Source: CAYPHY01 sp964410625 (GTDB lineage Bacteria; Chloroflexota; Anaerolineae; Promineifilales; Promineifilaceae). From it: a stretch of 64,000 bases of DNA. Below the pieces are notes generated by a model that was given only the letters and a program-made list of their open reading frames with translations, was not told where the DNA came from and ran no database searches. Made by a program: the position numbers and the translations under genes. Below are positions 8,517 through 17,049 of this stretch, one piece after another. The stretch is from assembly GCA_964410625.1 (NCBI GenBank), contig CAYPHY010000004.1:62001-126000 (forward strand), written 5' to 3'. How positions within the stretch are numbered: the first letter of the stretch is position 1; the number at the start of each line of letters is the position of its first letter.

Positions 8517-9978
8517 GTATTCAGAGCTGGAAAAGCGATTGCAGCAAAGTCGGCCGCCGGTCGAACCGCTGTCCCCTACCTTCAAACGCCGTTTACGCGC
8601 CCACCTGATGGAGCAAGCACAAATGGAACAGAAGCAACAATACAAACCTCGTTTTCGACCCGCCGTCGCCCTGGCAACCTTAGTTGTTATATTGGGTATT
8701 CCGCTACTATTCTGGTCAATTCTCTCCTCGGTCAACCGGGATGGGGCTGCACAAGGGGCATTGCCCACCACTGAGCCAACGGCCGTTCTTGAAGATGGCT
8801 CAATGCAACTTGTCCCGACCATCATCTCCACCCCCGCACCTCCAGACCCTACCCCGTTTGCCGATCCCGTCGGAGAAAATCACGTCGCGATCATCGGCTC
8901 CACACCGCCGCGTTTGCTGGCAGGCCTGGACCCGGTGGCGGAACCGGTTTATGAAATCGGCGTGACGCTACAATACACCCTGACCGGATACGCCGAAGCT
9001 GCACTAGTCGCTGCTTACGAATTTGAGGATGAAGCCGGAGGAACAATGGGAGCGGTGATCATCCCCATCGAAGAAGGGGGCGGAACGGTCGAAGGTTCCC
9101 TTGCCCTACACAGCGACTTCATCAGCGAAGATGGCTCCGCCTTAAAGGAGGGGGTGGAACTGGTGGCGCGAATCAATGTATTTGATGAAGCGTTGGGTGA
9201 ATACGTCAACCTCTACCCTGGAGACGCCACCCTTTCAGCCAATGAGAAATCCCTGCGCTATCCGCTGCAACAAGACGGGGTCATTGTACGCACCCTTTAT
9301 CTAAACGAAGATGAACATGGGATGACGATACTCACCGCTGAGCTTCTCCCTCAGCTAACGACAAAGGAGACGGCAACCATGCACATCACGCTGCAAGATG
9401 AGCAAGGCAATATCGTTGCCCTTGAGGAAGTGGAGCTTAACGAGGAAACAAGCGACCAGGTATTAAGCTTCAGCGCCGAAACGGCCGAACTGGACCAGTC
9501 CGCAACGCTGACGCTCAACGCGACAATCAACCATGATGATCAAGAATTGGCCTCTGCCACGCGCACGGTGATCTTGCATGATTTCCAGGTGGAAGCGGTG
9601 AATAAAATCTGGCTCGTTGAAGTGGTGGAAGCGGCCGAAGAAGGGGCAGAAACGGCCGCCAACGACGATCCGCTCCCCCTCATCTTACGAGTCGGCTATA
9701 ACCTCAGCGATCTATACGACGGCGGCACCATCTCCTTCACAACCGCCGTATCGAGCCAATCTACCGCGCAAGGGGGCGGAGGGGGTGGCGGTGGTGGCGG
9801 CCAGTCTATTCTCCCTGGCGTGGGACTGATCGAATTCGTCATTCCTTTCACGCCTTCCCCTGGTGCAGAAGCGGCCGATTGGCGCAACCTCCTCTCCGTC
9901 ACCGTCGAGTTTACCGGCCAGACCATTCCAGGGCGGAATACGGCATTGGATACAGTGGAATGGGAACCGGCGGAGTAA
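8500..9978 (+). CDS. membrane-anchored protein, possible anti-sigma partner with extracellular domain
   Basis: A 492-residue protein coupled to the ECF sigma gene by a 17-base overlap, with a good Shine-Dalgarno (GGAGGTG) inside the sigma gene. Residues 1-50 are cytoplasmic, polar and helical; residues 52-75 (VALATLVVILGIPLLFWSIL) form one membrane segment; the rest is outside. The outer part is beta-rich, with Thr/Glu-rich repeats suggesting Ig-like or beta-sandwich modules. Ten consecutive glycines (about residues 426-435) interrupt the C-terminal region. No zinc-binding anti-sigma motif (HXXXCXXC) is present, so the anti-sigma role is inferred from position and topology only. Confidence 0.75.
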   Translation: MFPQTEYSELEKRLQQSRPPVEPLSPTFKRRLRAHLMEQAQMEQKQQYKPRFRPAVALATLVVILGIPLLFWSILSSVNRDGAAQGALPTTEPTAVLEDGSMQLVPTIISTPAPPDPTPFADPVGENHVAIIGSTPPRLLAGLDPVAEPVYEIGVTLQYTLTGYAEAALVAAYEFEDEAGGTMGAVIIPIEEGGGTVEGSLALHSDFISEDGSALKEGVELVARINVFDEALGEYVNLYPGDATLSANEKSLRYPLQQDGVIVRTLYLNEDEHGMTILTAELLPQLTTKETATMHITLQDEQGNIVALEEVELNEETSDQVLSFSAETAELDQSATLTLNATINHDDQELASATRTVILHDFQVEAVNKIWLVEVVEAAEEGAETAANDDPLPLILRVGYNLSDLYDGGTISFTTAVSSQSTAQGGGGGGGGGGQSILPGVGLIEFVIPFTPSPGAEAADWRNLLSVTVEFTGQTIPGRNTALDTVEWEPAE

Positions 9979-10056
9979 GCCGTAATCAGTAAGGGGCTAA
10001 AGATAAGTCAAATGAATGGCGTGTGGTAATCTTGAATGCCACGCGCCTTTTATTTC

Positions 10057-10065
10057 TGGTATACT
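10057..10065 (+). promoter_or_regulatory. extended -10 element, possible leaderless start
   Basis: TGGTATACT ends only 7 bases before the ATG at 10073. No Shine-Dalgarno lies between. Transcription could begin at or just before the start codon. No good -35 is seen at the right distance. Confidence 0.4.
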
Positions 10066-10072
10066 TTCCTCT

Positions 10073-10384
10073 ATGACTATGGAATCAACAAAAACACCAG
10101 AACTCGTTCATGAAATGGTAGGGGATGTTCTTTATGAATACTATCCTTTAGGGGAATACGTGGTCGTTGCCCCCGGTGTTTGTGGTGGTCGGCCGACGTT
10201 TAAGTATACACGGCTGGAGGTCAGTCAAATTCTCGCGCTTTTAGGCATAGGCTATAGCATTGAAGAATTGATAGATCAATATGAAGCTAGTCGCCTTTCC
10301 TATGCAGCCGTTCAAGAGGCAATTCGCCTTGCCGAAGAAGCATTTTCTCTTAAAGCGCAAAAGATGTACCCACTTGCTGCCTGA
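10073..10384 (+). CDS. DUF433-family antitoxin-like protein
   Basis: A 103-residue protein of the DUF433 family, small helix-turn-helix proteins usually paired with a PIN-like (DUF5615) toxin. The family core is visible: VVVAPGVCGGRPTFKYTRLEV, then ILALLGIGYSIEELIDQY, then LSYAAVQEAIRLAEE. I start at 10073 (MTMESTK); the longer frame to 10016 would place a -10-like box inside the gene. An 8-base gap separates it from a short ORF that looks like the N-terminus of the toxin, so this appears to be a surviving antitoxin. It may still autoregulate its promoter. Confidence 0.85.
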   Translation: MTMESTKTPELVHEMVGDVLYEYYPLGEYVVVAPGVCGGRPTFKYTRLEVSQILALLGIGYSIEELIDQYEASRLSYAAVQEAIRLAEEAFSLKAQKMYPLAA

Positions 10385-10392
10385 CCTTTAAC

Positions 10393-10530
10393 ATGATAGT
10401 TGTAGATGAAAATATTCAAGCCAAAGACGTTATAAGGGAGATTGCTGTCTGGTATAAAGGACAGGTAATCTCTGTTAAGGATAATATCCAATTTTCGCAA
10501 CATCGGCCGCTCCCCCTTCGTATTGTATAA
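10393..10530 (+). pseudogene. truncated PIN-like toxin fragment (DUF433 partner)
   Basis: A 45-codon frame starting MIVVDENIQAKDVIREIAVW followed by YKGQVISVKD. The VDE near the N-terminus and the WYKGQVIS stretch resemble the opening of the PIN-like proteins that follow DUF433 genes. Such toxins are normally over 100 residues; here the frame stops after PLPLRIV and the next gene's promoter region begins. I read it as a 3'-truncated, probably inactive toxin. The recognition is from pattern only. Confidence 0.55.
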
Positions 10531-10583
10531 TTAGCAAGCGCCAGCTTTTTGGCCGCTAACCCTGTCTCAATACGGAGGGTAAC

Positions 10584-11336
10584 ATGTCCCACTTTCGAAA
10601 TACCAATACCATAACACGAATAACCTTTCTACTGCTGCTCACGGCCGTCCTCTCTGCCTGTCGCTTCATCCCCAATGAACTGCGGCTCAACGTCGGCCCG
10701 ACGCAAGTCGAATCGCAGACGATTGACGCCGGCGGGGCAACGGCCGCCGAAGTCGAAATCACCATGGGCACAGGGGAATTGCAGGTTGGCGGCGCATCCC
10801 CGTCGCTGATGACCGCCAACTTCACCTACAACATCGCCGAATGGCGACCGGAAGTCGTCTATAACGTCACCGGCACGCGCGGCCGTCTGCAGGTCAAACA
10901 ACCCGAATATACCCTCGAAGGCATCCCCGGCGACGACATTGAATATATCTGGACGTTGGGATTCAATGAGTCCACGCCACTGGATATGACGATCAATCTC
11001 GGCTTGGGTCGAAACACCCTTGATATGAGTCGCCTGAACCTGACCCGTCTACGCGTGCGCAATGGCGTCGGCGAAACACTGCTTAATCTCAACGGTGCGT
11101 ATACGCAGAACTTCGACGTAGACATCGTTGGTGGAGTCGGCCGTACAACGGTGACACTGCCAACGGCCGTTGGCGTGCGCCTGGAAACAACAACAGGGCT
11201 TGGCTCGGTCAACGTCGTCGGTCTGCGCCGCGACGGCAACGCCTACATCAACGACGCCTACGGAGTCAGCCCGGTAACAGTGAACGTCAAAGTTCAGGGC
11301 GGTGTGGGGGAGATTACGGTGGAGGCTGGAGAATAG
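10584..11336 (+). CDS. toastrack-domain lipoprotein (LiaF C-terminal-like)
   Basis: A 250-residue exported protein. The signal peptide ITFLLLLTAVLSAC ends in a lipobox (LSAC), so it is membrane-anchored by lipid. The mature part is a repetitive beta structure in which short strands end in Gly (GTGELQVGGAS, GLGRNTLDMSRL, GVGETLLNLNG, GVGRTTVTLP, GLGSVNVVG, GVGEITVEAGE), the regular ladder of toastrack/LiaF-C domains. Similar ladders are found in the protein at 15548-16336. Such domains are linked to envelope-stress sensing in Firmicutes; a role here is inference. It stands alone, with a TATAAT sequence at 10526-10531. Confidence 0.8.
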   Translation: MSHFRNTNTITRITFLLLLTAVLSACRFIPNELRLNVGPTQVESQTIDAGGATAAEVEITMGTGELQVGGASPSLMTANFTYNIAEWRPEVVYNVTGTRGRLQVKQPEYTLEGIPGDDIEYIWTLGFNESTPLDMTINLGLGRNTLDMSRLNLTRLRVRNGVGETLLNLNGAYTQNFDVDIVGGVGRTTVTLPTAVGVRLETTTGLGSVNVVGLRRDGNAYINDAYGVSPVTVNVKVQGGVGEITVEAGE

Positions 11337-11344
11337 ATAGAGAC

Positions 11345-11818
11345 CTACTTAAAGGTAAGCGTCACAGAAGGGGTAACGCTAAACTCAAAGGCAGTCTCGC
11401 CAAGTTGCATCGGAATGTTCGGCGCGACCGCATTTATGAAGTTTTGGATAACCTGCATAATGTTTTGAAAACCTTGCGAGATGCGCTGGACAAGCGCAGT
11501 CCCTAGCTGATTGTGCTGGACGCTATATCCAACCTGGGCAAGCCACTTGTCCACTTCATGCTCACTAGCGCCTCCTTTAAGCATCGCCAGCGCATTCTGA
11601 TAAATGTTGATTTCGGCCACCGCCTGGGAAACATAGCCAATAGCAACGGTAAAAAGCTCTGATGCCTGTTCTTGCGATAACTCTGAAGCCCATGAAGCTA
11701 CTCCAGAGTATTTGGAATTCTCTCGCCTGGCAAAACTTTCATCCCACTTCCATCGCAGGCTTGAACGGCTTAAATGAATGGTAAAATATTCTATTACTTC
11801 TGGCGGTATGAGCATCAT
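11345..11818 (-). CDS. hypothetical protein (157 aa)
   Basis: An unrecognised protein. Residues 1-40 are polar with an aromatic/basic cluster (RSSLRWKWDESFARRENSKYSG). The middle is helical (QEQASELFTVAIGYVSQAVAEINIYQNALAMLKGGASEHEVDKWL), and the last 30 residues look beta-rich. No signal peptide or membrane helix is evident. Two adjacent ATG codons follow an AGAGG sequence. It is convergent with the toastrack lipoprotein (8-base gap) and 23 bases downstream of the Lon-N protein in the same direction, so it may be co-transcribed with it. A+T content is somewhat higher than its neighbours. No function is proposed. Confidence 0.65.
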   Translation of the reverse strand: MMLIPPEVIEYFTIHLSRSSLRWKWDESFARRENSKYSGVASWASELSQEQASELFTVAIGYVSQAVAEINIYQNALAMLKGGASEHEVDKWLAQVGYSVQHNQLGTALVQRISQGFQNIMQVIQNFINAVAPNIPMQLGETAFEFSVTPSVTLTFK

Positions 11819-11841
11819 CAGCCTCTTTCAATCTCTCATGC

Positions 11842-12483
11842 TCAATTACTGGAAAAAATCCCCTGATCGCTTTCCGGCATCCAGCGCATCAGGGCCACTT
11901 CTGATTTATAGTGGCGGTAAAGGTTGCGAAGCAGCTTCGATGCTTGATCCGTTGCCAGCAAGCTTTGTTTTTCCTCTTGTGGAAGCTGGATCAATGTAGC
12001 CGCCAGGTAGACTAACGCCTCTGCATCTTGGGGAACCTGCTCAACATCAAACTCCACTTCGCCCACACGGGCGAGAATCGTTAAATATTCAGCTACAAGT
12101 GGATGGAGATTAGCGGCCGCTTGCTGCAACTGTTCGCTGCTCCCCATTTCCAGCGGTGCTTCCTCCACCACACCAACGAGATACGGCCGATCATACTTCA
12201 AATCCACAATACGAAAACGATCACGGCCAATAGTCATGATCAACATCCGCCCCTCTTCCAGAGGCTGCACCTGGGCGATCTCGGCCGTGCAGCCAATCTC
12301 ATGTGGTCTGGCTACCGGGCCACCTTCGGCCACCCCCTCCTCGACCAGGACAACGCCAAAGGGCTGGCCGTCCTGGATGCAACGGCCGATCATCTCCTTG
12401 TAGCGGTCCTCAAAGATATGTAACGGCAGCGGCATTCCAGGAAACAGCACCGTATTGAGTGGAAAAAGCGGTATCTCGTACAT
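11842..12483 (-). CDS. Lon N-terminal-domain protein (LON substrate-binding domain, no protease)
   Basis: A 213-residue protein that is only the N-terminal substrate-recognition domain of Lon protease. Typical features are the opening IPLFPLNTVLFPGMPLPLHIFEDRYKEM, the loop FGVVLVEEG, and the RDRFRIVDLKYDRPYLVGVVE region, followed by a helical bundle to the end. There is no AAA+ or Ser-Lys protease domain, as in other stand-alone members. Such proteins may bind unfolded peptides or regulate protease access; their role is poorly known. A GGAG lies about 9 bases before the ATG. Confidence 0.9.
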   Translation of the reverse strand: MYEIPLFPLNTVLFPGMPLPLHIFEDRYKEMIGRCIQDGQPFGVVLVEEGVAEGGPVARPHEIGCTAEIAQVQPLEEGRMLIMTIGRDRFRIVDLKYDRPYLVGVVEEAPLEMGSSEQLQQAAANLHPLVAEYLTILARVGEVEFDVEQVPQDAEALVYLAATLIQLPQEEKQSLLATDQASKLLRNLYRHYKSEVALMRWMPESDQGIFSSN

Positions 12484-12559
12484 AATGGTTTACTCCACTA
12501 GCCATCATTATACAAAACTTTCGCGCCGGTTGAAGTACGAGATCGCAATTTCTTATCAA

Positions 12560-12656
12560 ATAGTAGGTGGGTAATGTTAGTATATTGGTATATTAGAATA
12601 TTGGTCAGTGGTATAGGGCCATTCAATACGCCAGTACACCAATATACCAATACACC
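12560..12656. repeat. inverted low-complexity repeat ATTGGTATATT / ACCAATATACC
   Basis: A+T-rich words (TATTGGTATATTAG, ATATTGGTC) on the left face their complements (ACACCAATATACCAATACACC) on the right. The unit sits between the pckA stop and the Lon-N start and can fold into a long hairpin. Confidence 0.7.
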
Positions 12657-12661
12657 ATTTT

Positions 12662-14266
12662 TTACTTCGGCCCGGCCGCCTTGACTTCATCGGTCACATA
12701 TTCGGCGAACTGCTCAAAGTTCTTTTGGAACATCTCCACCAGCTTTTGTGCCTGCACGTCATATGCTTCCTTGTCTGCCCAGGTATTGCGCGGCAACAGC
12801 ACTTCATCCGGCACATCAGGGACATGCTGCGGCACAGAGAGGCCGAAGAATGGTTCTTGCACCGTCGCCACGTCATCCAGTTCGCCATTCAACGCGGCCG
12901 ACACCATCCGCCGCGTATAGGCCAGCTTCATCCGCTTGCCTTCGCCATATGGCCCGCCCGTCCAACCTGTGTTCACCTGCCACACCTGAGAACCATGTTT
13001 GCGTAGCTTTTCACCCAACAGTTCAGCATAAACGCCAGGATGCAAAGGCATGAACGGCGCGCCAAAGCACGTGCTGAAGTTCGGCGTTGGCTCGGTCACC
13101 CCACGCTCTGTCCCCGCCACCTTCGCCGTATAGCCGCTGAGGAAGTGGTACATCGCCTGCTCATTGCTCAACTTGCTGATTGGTGGCAAAACGCCGAAGG
13201 CATCGGCCGTCAGGAAAAAGATATGACGCGGATGGCCGCCCATCCCATCAGCTACCGAGTTGGCGATTTGCGAAATGGGATAGCTGGAGCGCGTGTTCTC
13301 GGTCAATGAATCATCATCCAGGTCTACTTCGCGCGTGTCCTCTTTCATCACCACATTTTCGAGAATCGTTCCAAAGCGGCGTGTCGTCTCATAAATCTCC
13401 GGTTCGCCCTGTGGGTCAAGGCGGATCACCTTCGCATAACAGCCCCCTTCAAAATTAAACACGCCGTCGTCACTCCAACCATGTTCGTCATCACCTATCA
13501 ACGAACGGCTCGAATCGCTGCTCAATGTCGTCTTGCCCGTTCCACTGAGGCCAAAGAACAACGCCACATCATCGCGGTCTTTGCCAAAGTTGGCACTGCA
13601 ATGCATACTCATTACATTTTGCAGCGGTAGATAGTAACTCATCGCCGTAAAGACACTCTTCTTGATCTCACCTCCATATTCACTGCCACCGATCAAGACC
13701 AGTCGCTTGGCAAAGTCGAGCAGGATAAAGGTCTGGCTGTTCGTGCCGTCCTCGGCCGGGTCTGCCCGCAAATTAGGCATATCAATGACCGTAAATTCTG
13801 GCACTTGGTTCACCAGCTTCTCGCCGTTCGATTCGCGGATGAACATATTACGGGCAAAGAGATTATGCCAGGCATATTCGGTGATCACTCGCACCGGCAT
13901 CTGGTACTTCGGGTCCGCGCCAACATAGCCATCAAAGACATAAATATCCTTATCTTTGGTAAATTCGCTTATCTTGCGATAGAGATTGTCGAACTGTTCG
14001 CGGCCGATCGGCCGATTCACCTTGCCCCACCAGATACGTTCTTCGCTGCTCGGCTCCTTGACTACAAATTTATCGTTGGGCGAACGGCCGGTGTGCGCTC
14101 CGGTGCAAACGACGAATGCACCAAGCTCAGAAATCTGGCCCTCACCCCGGCACAGCGCGTGTTCATATAGTTCCGGCGGTGTTAAGTTCCAATAGACGTT
14201 GGCTGCGTTCTGCATACCATGTTTATCAACACCATAGTTGCTGATAAATCCACCAATGTTTTGCAT
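12662..14266 (-). CDS. pckA: phosphoenolpyruvate carboxykinase (ATP)
   Basis: A 534-residue enzyme that converts oxaloacetate and ATP to PEP, CO2 and ADP, the first step of gluconeogenesis from the citric-acid cycle. Diagnostic features are the P-loop GLSGTGKTTLS with the DDEHGW nearby, FEGGCYAKVI, the substrate-region NTRSSYPI, and HTGRSPNDKF near the N-terminus. Length matches the ATP-dependent bacterial type. I start at 14266, where MQNIGGFISNYG follows AGGAG with an 8-base spacer; the frame extends 19 codons further without support. It stands alone with repeat-filled gaps on both sides. Confidence 0.97.
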   Translation of the reverse strand: MQNIGGFISNYGVDKHGMQNAANVYWNLTPPELYEHALCRGEGQISELGAFVVCTGAHTGRSPNDKFVVKEPSSEERIWWGKVNRPIGREQFDNLYRKISEFTKDKDIYVFDGYVGADPKYQMPVRVITEYAWHNLFARNMFIRESNGEKLVNQVPEFTVIDMPNLRADPAEDGTNSQTFILLDFAKRLVLIGGSEYGGEIKKSVFTAMSYYLPLQNVMSMHCSANFGKDRDDVALFFGLSGTGKTTLSSDSSRSLIGDDEHGWSDDGVFNFEGGCYAKVIRLDPQGEPEIYETTRRFGTILENVVMKEDTREVDLDDDSLTENTRSSYPISQIANSVADGMGGHPRHIFFLTADAFGVLPPISKLSNEQAMYHFLSGYTAKVAGTERGVTEPTPNFSTCFGAPFMPLHPGVYAELLGEKLRKHGSQVWQVNTGWTGGPYGEGKRMKLAYTRRMVSAALNGELDDVATVQEPFFGLSVPQHVPDVPDEVLLPRNTWADKEAYDVQAQKLVEMFQKNFEQFAEYVTDEVKAAGPK

Positions 14267-14392
14267 GGGGTTTACTCCTCTGTTGTTACGGTTCGTGAGT
14301 GTGTAAAGTGGGATTAAGTACACCCAGAATCAACCATATGATATGTCGCCGTTTAGTTTACGCTTGCTAACGGTGAATGACAAACTTGTAGA

Positions 14393-14465
14393 GACAATCC
14401 TCCGGATTGTCCATCAAAACCAGCAGGATTACGGTTAAGTTGTGGCGCGATTTGGCAAATCGCGC
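14393..14465. repeat. two dispersed palindromes (families C and B)
   Basis: 14393-14411 is GACAATCCTCCGGATTGTC (family C); 14445-14465 is GCGCGATTTGGCAAATCGCGC without its last base (family B), flanked by CTACAT. They lie between divergent pckA and the CoA-binding protein gene. Confidence 0.85.
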
Positions 14466-14495
14466 TACATATAGGTTACTCAAGGAGTTTTGCCC

Positions 14496-14894
14496 ATGAA
14501 CACCAAAGAAAAAATTATGACCGAAACCAAGACCATCGCCGTCGTTGGCCTTTCCTCCAGCCCCTACCGCGCTGGTTATTATGTCCCCGCCTACTTACAG
14601 GAACAAGGCTATCGCATCATCCCCGTCAACCCCTATCTTGATGAGAGCCTGGGCGAAAAGGCGTATCCTGAACTCGCGGCCGTTCCCGACCCAATTGACC
14701 TTGTCCTCATCTTCCAACGCAGCGAAAAGGTACGGCCGTTTGTCGAGCAAGCGGTTGAAGTTGGCGCAAAAGCGGTCTGGCTGCAACTGGGCATCCGCGA
14801 CGATGAGGCCGTCCGGCTGGCGGAAGCAGCCGGACTGGACACCGTGCAAGACGCCTGTATGATGGTAGACCATCGTCGCTGGAAAGCATCCTGA
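14496..14894 (+). CDS. CoA-binding domain protein (YccU-like)
   Basis: A 132-residue Rossmann-fold protein of the CoA-binding family related to the N-terminus of succinyl-CoA synthetase. It shows the motif TIAVVGLSSSPYRAGYYVPAY, then GYRIIPVNP, then DLVLIFQRSEKVRPFVEQA and VWLQLGIRDDEAVRLAE, ending in the conserved DACMMVDH. I chose the ATG at 14496 because AAGGAG lies 8 bases upstream. Relatives bind CoA or nucleotides; the substrate is unknown. It is a single gene. Confidence 0.92.
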   Translation: MNTKEKIMTETKTIAVVGLSSSPYRAGYYVPAYLQEQGYRIIPVNPYLDESLGEKAYPELAAVPDPIDLVLIFQRSEKVRPFVEQAVEVGAKAVWLQLGIRDDEAVRLAEAAGLDTVQDACMMVDHRRWKAS

Positions 14895-15038
14895 TTGAAT
14901 CCCGTTATTGTGCAACTTTCGGCCGTTCGCCTCCGTATTAGGAGTGAGAACATTCAGTAGAGGCGTGACAGAAGTGAGGCGACTCCTGGTTATCTGTCCG
15001 CCAGTAGTAACTAATGTTATACACAGGAGAGGCAAATC

Positions 15039-15449
15039 ATGAGCGAAAACATGGATCAGTATAAAGAAGCGGAAAAACATGAGATGGGGTCGGTGCATGG
15101 CCACGCCTCCGCTCGGCCTGCCAGGCGAGACAACAACGCCTGGATCGCCGGGCTGGTGTTGATCGGCATTGGCGTCATTTTCTTGCTCAACCAATTCACC
15201 GGCTTTGAACTCAATAACTGGTGGGCATTGTTCATCCTCATTCCCGCCTTTGGGGCCTTTGGCAATGCTCTGCGCACACGCCAGGCCAACGGCCACTTCG
15301 GCAAAGAAGGACGTGGCTCGCTGATCGGTGGGCTTATCTTAACATTTGTCGCTTCTATTTTCCTCTTTGAACTCGATTGGGGCCGAGTGTGGCCGGTATT
15401 CCTGATCATTGCCGGCGTTGGCGTGTTGCTCGGCAGCCTTTGGGACTGA
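15039..15449 (+). CDS. small membrane protein of the LiaF/DUF5668 type
   Basis: A 136-residue protein. After a polar 35-residue N-terminus come about four hydrophobic segments: WIAGLVLIGIGVIFLLNQF, WWALFILIPAFGAFGNAL, LIGGLILTFVASIFLFEL and VWPVFLIIAGVGVLLGSLW. The pattern G(hydrophobic)IGIGVIFLL followed by WW/VWPVFLI is that of the membrane part of LiaF-like proteins. It has an AGGAG Shine-Dalgarno. The next gene, 98 bases on, carries the same membrane motif plus a toastrack domain, so the two probably act together in envelope stress or as a membrane scaffold (inference). Confidence 0.8.
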   Translation: MSENMDQYKEAEKHEMGSVHGHASARPARRDNNAWIAGLVLIGIGVIFLLNQFTGFELNNWWALFILIPAFGAFGNALRTRQANGHFGKEGRGSLIGGLILTFVASIFLFELDWGRVWPVFLIIAGVGVLLGSLWD

Positions 15450-15454
15450 TAAAT

Positions 15455-15540
15455 TTCTGACACGAATGGCGCAAATTCGCGCACGAATCTTACAGATATA
15501 CTGTCCATTTTCGTGATATTCGGCTAATTTGTGTCCAAGA
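15455..15540. repeat. dispersed repeat of ACACGAAT / ATTCGTGT words
   Basis: Words GACACGAAT, CGCAAATTCG and CACGAATCT on the left face TTCGTGATATTCGG and AATTTGTGTC on the right. A close relative lies at 24240-24330. It separates the two LiaF-like genes. Confidence 0.65.
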
Positions 15541-15547
15541 CAGTACT

Positions 15548-16336
15548 ATGAATCGCGGTGCAATTTTTTGGGGATTTTTCCTTGTTCTTCTCGGTGTTCT
15601 CTTCCTGCTGCAAAGCATGGGCTTGCTCTGGTTTAATGTCTGGAGCGTGTTTTGGCCCTTGATGCTGATAGCCTGGGGGTTCTGGGTTATCCTCGGTAGT
15701 GTCGGCCGTCGCCCACAACCGGAAGAAGTGACAATGGGGCTGAAAGGGGTCGAAGAAGCACGCCTCTTTCTCAAATATGGCGCAGGGCGACTGACCGTAG
15801 ATGGCAGCGCCGCCCCAGATGAACTACTAAACGGTTACTTCGGCACAGGACTGGAATATGACCGTAAAGAAGAAGGGGAGCGCGTCACCCTCCATTTACG
15901 GCCGCCCAATGGCAGCGGCCCCGCACCCTGGAAGTGGGGACACCAACAACGGGATTGGGACATACACCTCAACAATGCCATCCCGCTAGAGTTGGATGTG
16001 GAGACGGGAGCGGCCGAATCCATTCTTGACCTGAGCGAGATGCAGGTGCGCCGCTTCCGGCTGAAGACCGGCGCCAGCGACAGTCGCGTTACCTTCCCCG
16101 CCCAGGCCACCTATACCCGCGCCGCCATTGATAGTGGTATGGCCTCGGTCACGCTACGAATTCCCGAAGGCGTAGCCGCACAAATTGAGGCCGAAGCCGG
16201 TATGGCTGAGGTAAAAGTCGACCGCGGCCGCTTCCCCCGCGCCGGAAAAGTCTATCGTTCGGCCGACTATGACACGGCCGACCATCGCGTAGACCTGACC
16301 ATCCATGTCGGAATGGGCAGTGTGACGGTTGAGTAG
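15548..16336 (+). CDS. LiaF-like protein: membrane domain plus toastrack domain
   Basis: A 262-residue protein. Residues 1-55 hold two membrane helices (IFWGFFLVLLGVLFLLQS and VFWPLMLIAWGFWVILGSV), and from about residue 65 a beta ladder follows (LKYGAGRLTVDGSA, DVETGAAESILDLSEMQ, LKTGASDSRVTFP, IDSGMASVTLRIP, AEAGMAEVKVD, HVGMGSVTVE). In Firmicutes LiaF blocks the LiaRS envelope-stress system; no LiaS or LiaR is present here, so its function cannot be assumed to be the same. It likely pairs with the small membrane protein upstream. Confidence 0.87.
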   Translation: MNRGAIFWGFFLVLLGVLFLLQSMGLLWFNVWSVFWPLMLIAWGFWVILGSVGRRPQPEEVTMGLKGVEEARLFLKYGAGRLTVDGSAAPDELLNGYFGTGLEYDRKEEGERVTLHLRPPNGSGPAPWKWGHQQRDWDIHLNNAIPLELDVETGAAESILDLSEMQVRRFRLKTGASDSRVTFPAQATYTRAAIDSGMASVTLRIPEGVAAQIEAEAGMAEVKVDRGRFPRAGKVYRSADYDTADHRVDLTIHVGMGSVTVE

Positions 16337-16340
16337 CTTT

Positions 16341-16386
16341 AGAAACCGGGTTTTTCAAGCAACGAAGTTGCCAAAACCTGGTTTCT
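16341..16386. repeat. family A hairpin, long form
   Basis: Starts AGAAACCGGG and ends GGTTTCT, with an inner AGCAACGAAGTTGC hairpin. It lies 4 bases after the LiaF-like stop and may act as a transcription terminator. Confidence 0.75.
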
Positions 16387-16428
16387 TTCCTTCGTGTCTT
16401 CGCATCTTTGTGGTAAATTACCTGCCCT

Positions 16429-16935
16429 ATGCACGACACAACTCGCCAACGCACATTCACCTGGTCTGACCCCCAACCAACCATAGACGCCGCCCAAACG
16501 ATGGACGGCCTCGCCGTAATGAAAGCCATCGCCGATGGCTCGCTCCCCCCGCCGCCGATTAGCGATCTGATCAACTTTTATCTGACCGAAGTGGAACGGG
16601 GGCGCATCGTCTTTACCGGCGAAGCGGCCGAATACCACTACAATCCTGCTGGAGCCGTTCACGGTGGGCTGGCCGCCACCCTAATTGACTCCGCCACCGC
16701 CTGTGCCGTCTACTCCATGCTCCCGGCCGGTGTTGCTTACACCACCATTGAGCTACACGTCAATTATGTGCGGCCGATCACCCTCTCCACCGGCCGCCTG
16801 CGTTGCGTCGGGCAGATCATCCACAACGGCCGTCGCCAGGCAACGGCCGAAGCACGACTATACGACGACAACGACAAGCTCTACGCCCACGGCACAGCAA
16901 CCTGTTTGATTTTGGGGAACGTATCTGAGAAATAG
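16429..16935 (+). CDS. PaaI-family hotdog thioesterase
   Basis: A 168-residue hotdog-fold protein of the PaaI/YdiI type that hydrolyses acyl-CoA thioesters. Conserved parts are PAGAVHGGLAATLIDSATACAVYS, where the helix start HGG and the following Asp form the active site, then TIELHVNYVRPI and GRLRCVGQIIHNGRRQATAEARLYD. The N-terminal 60 residues are an extension common in this subgroup. No close Shine-Dalgarno is seen, and the gene follows a family A hairpin. The acyl group is unknown; aromatic-CoA is common in the family. Confidence 0.9.
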   Translation: MHDTTRQRTFTWSDPQPTIDAAQTMDGLAVMKAIADGSLPPPPISDLINFYLTEVERGRIVFTGEAAEYHYNPAGAVHGGLAATLIDSATACAVYSMLPAGVAYTTIELHVNYVRPITLSTGRLRCVGQIIHNGRRQATAEARLYDDNDKLYAHGTATCLILGNVSEK

Positions 16936-16956
16936 AACTGACTCACGCGAAATGCT

Positions 16957-16980
16957 GTAGCGCGGGTTGCCAACCCGCAG
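16957..16980. repeat. family D palindrome GTAGCGCGGGTTGCCAACCC
   Basis: A palindrome after the thioesterase gene, related to 3834-3859. It shares the outer GTAGCG with families B and C. Confidence 0.75.
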
Positions 16981-17049
16981 CCCTCGTTTAGCAAACCAGA
17001 CTAAATGCAAAGGCAAAGGTTGCTAAGGTGTTTGCTATTTTCGGAAAGG

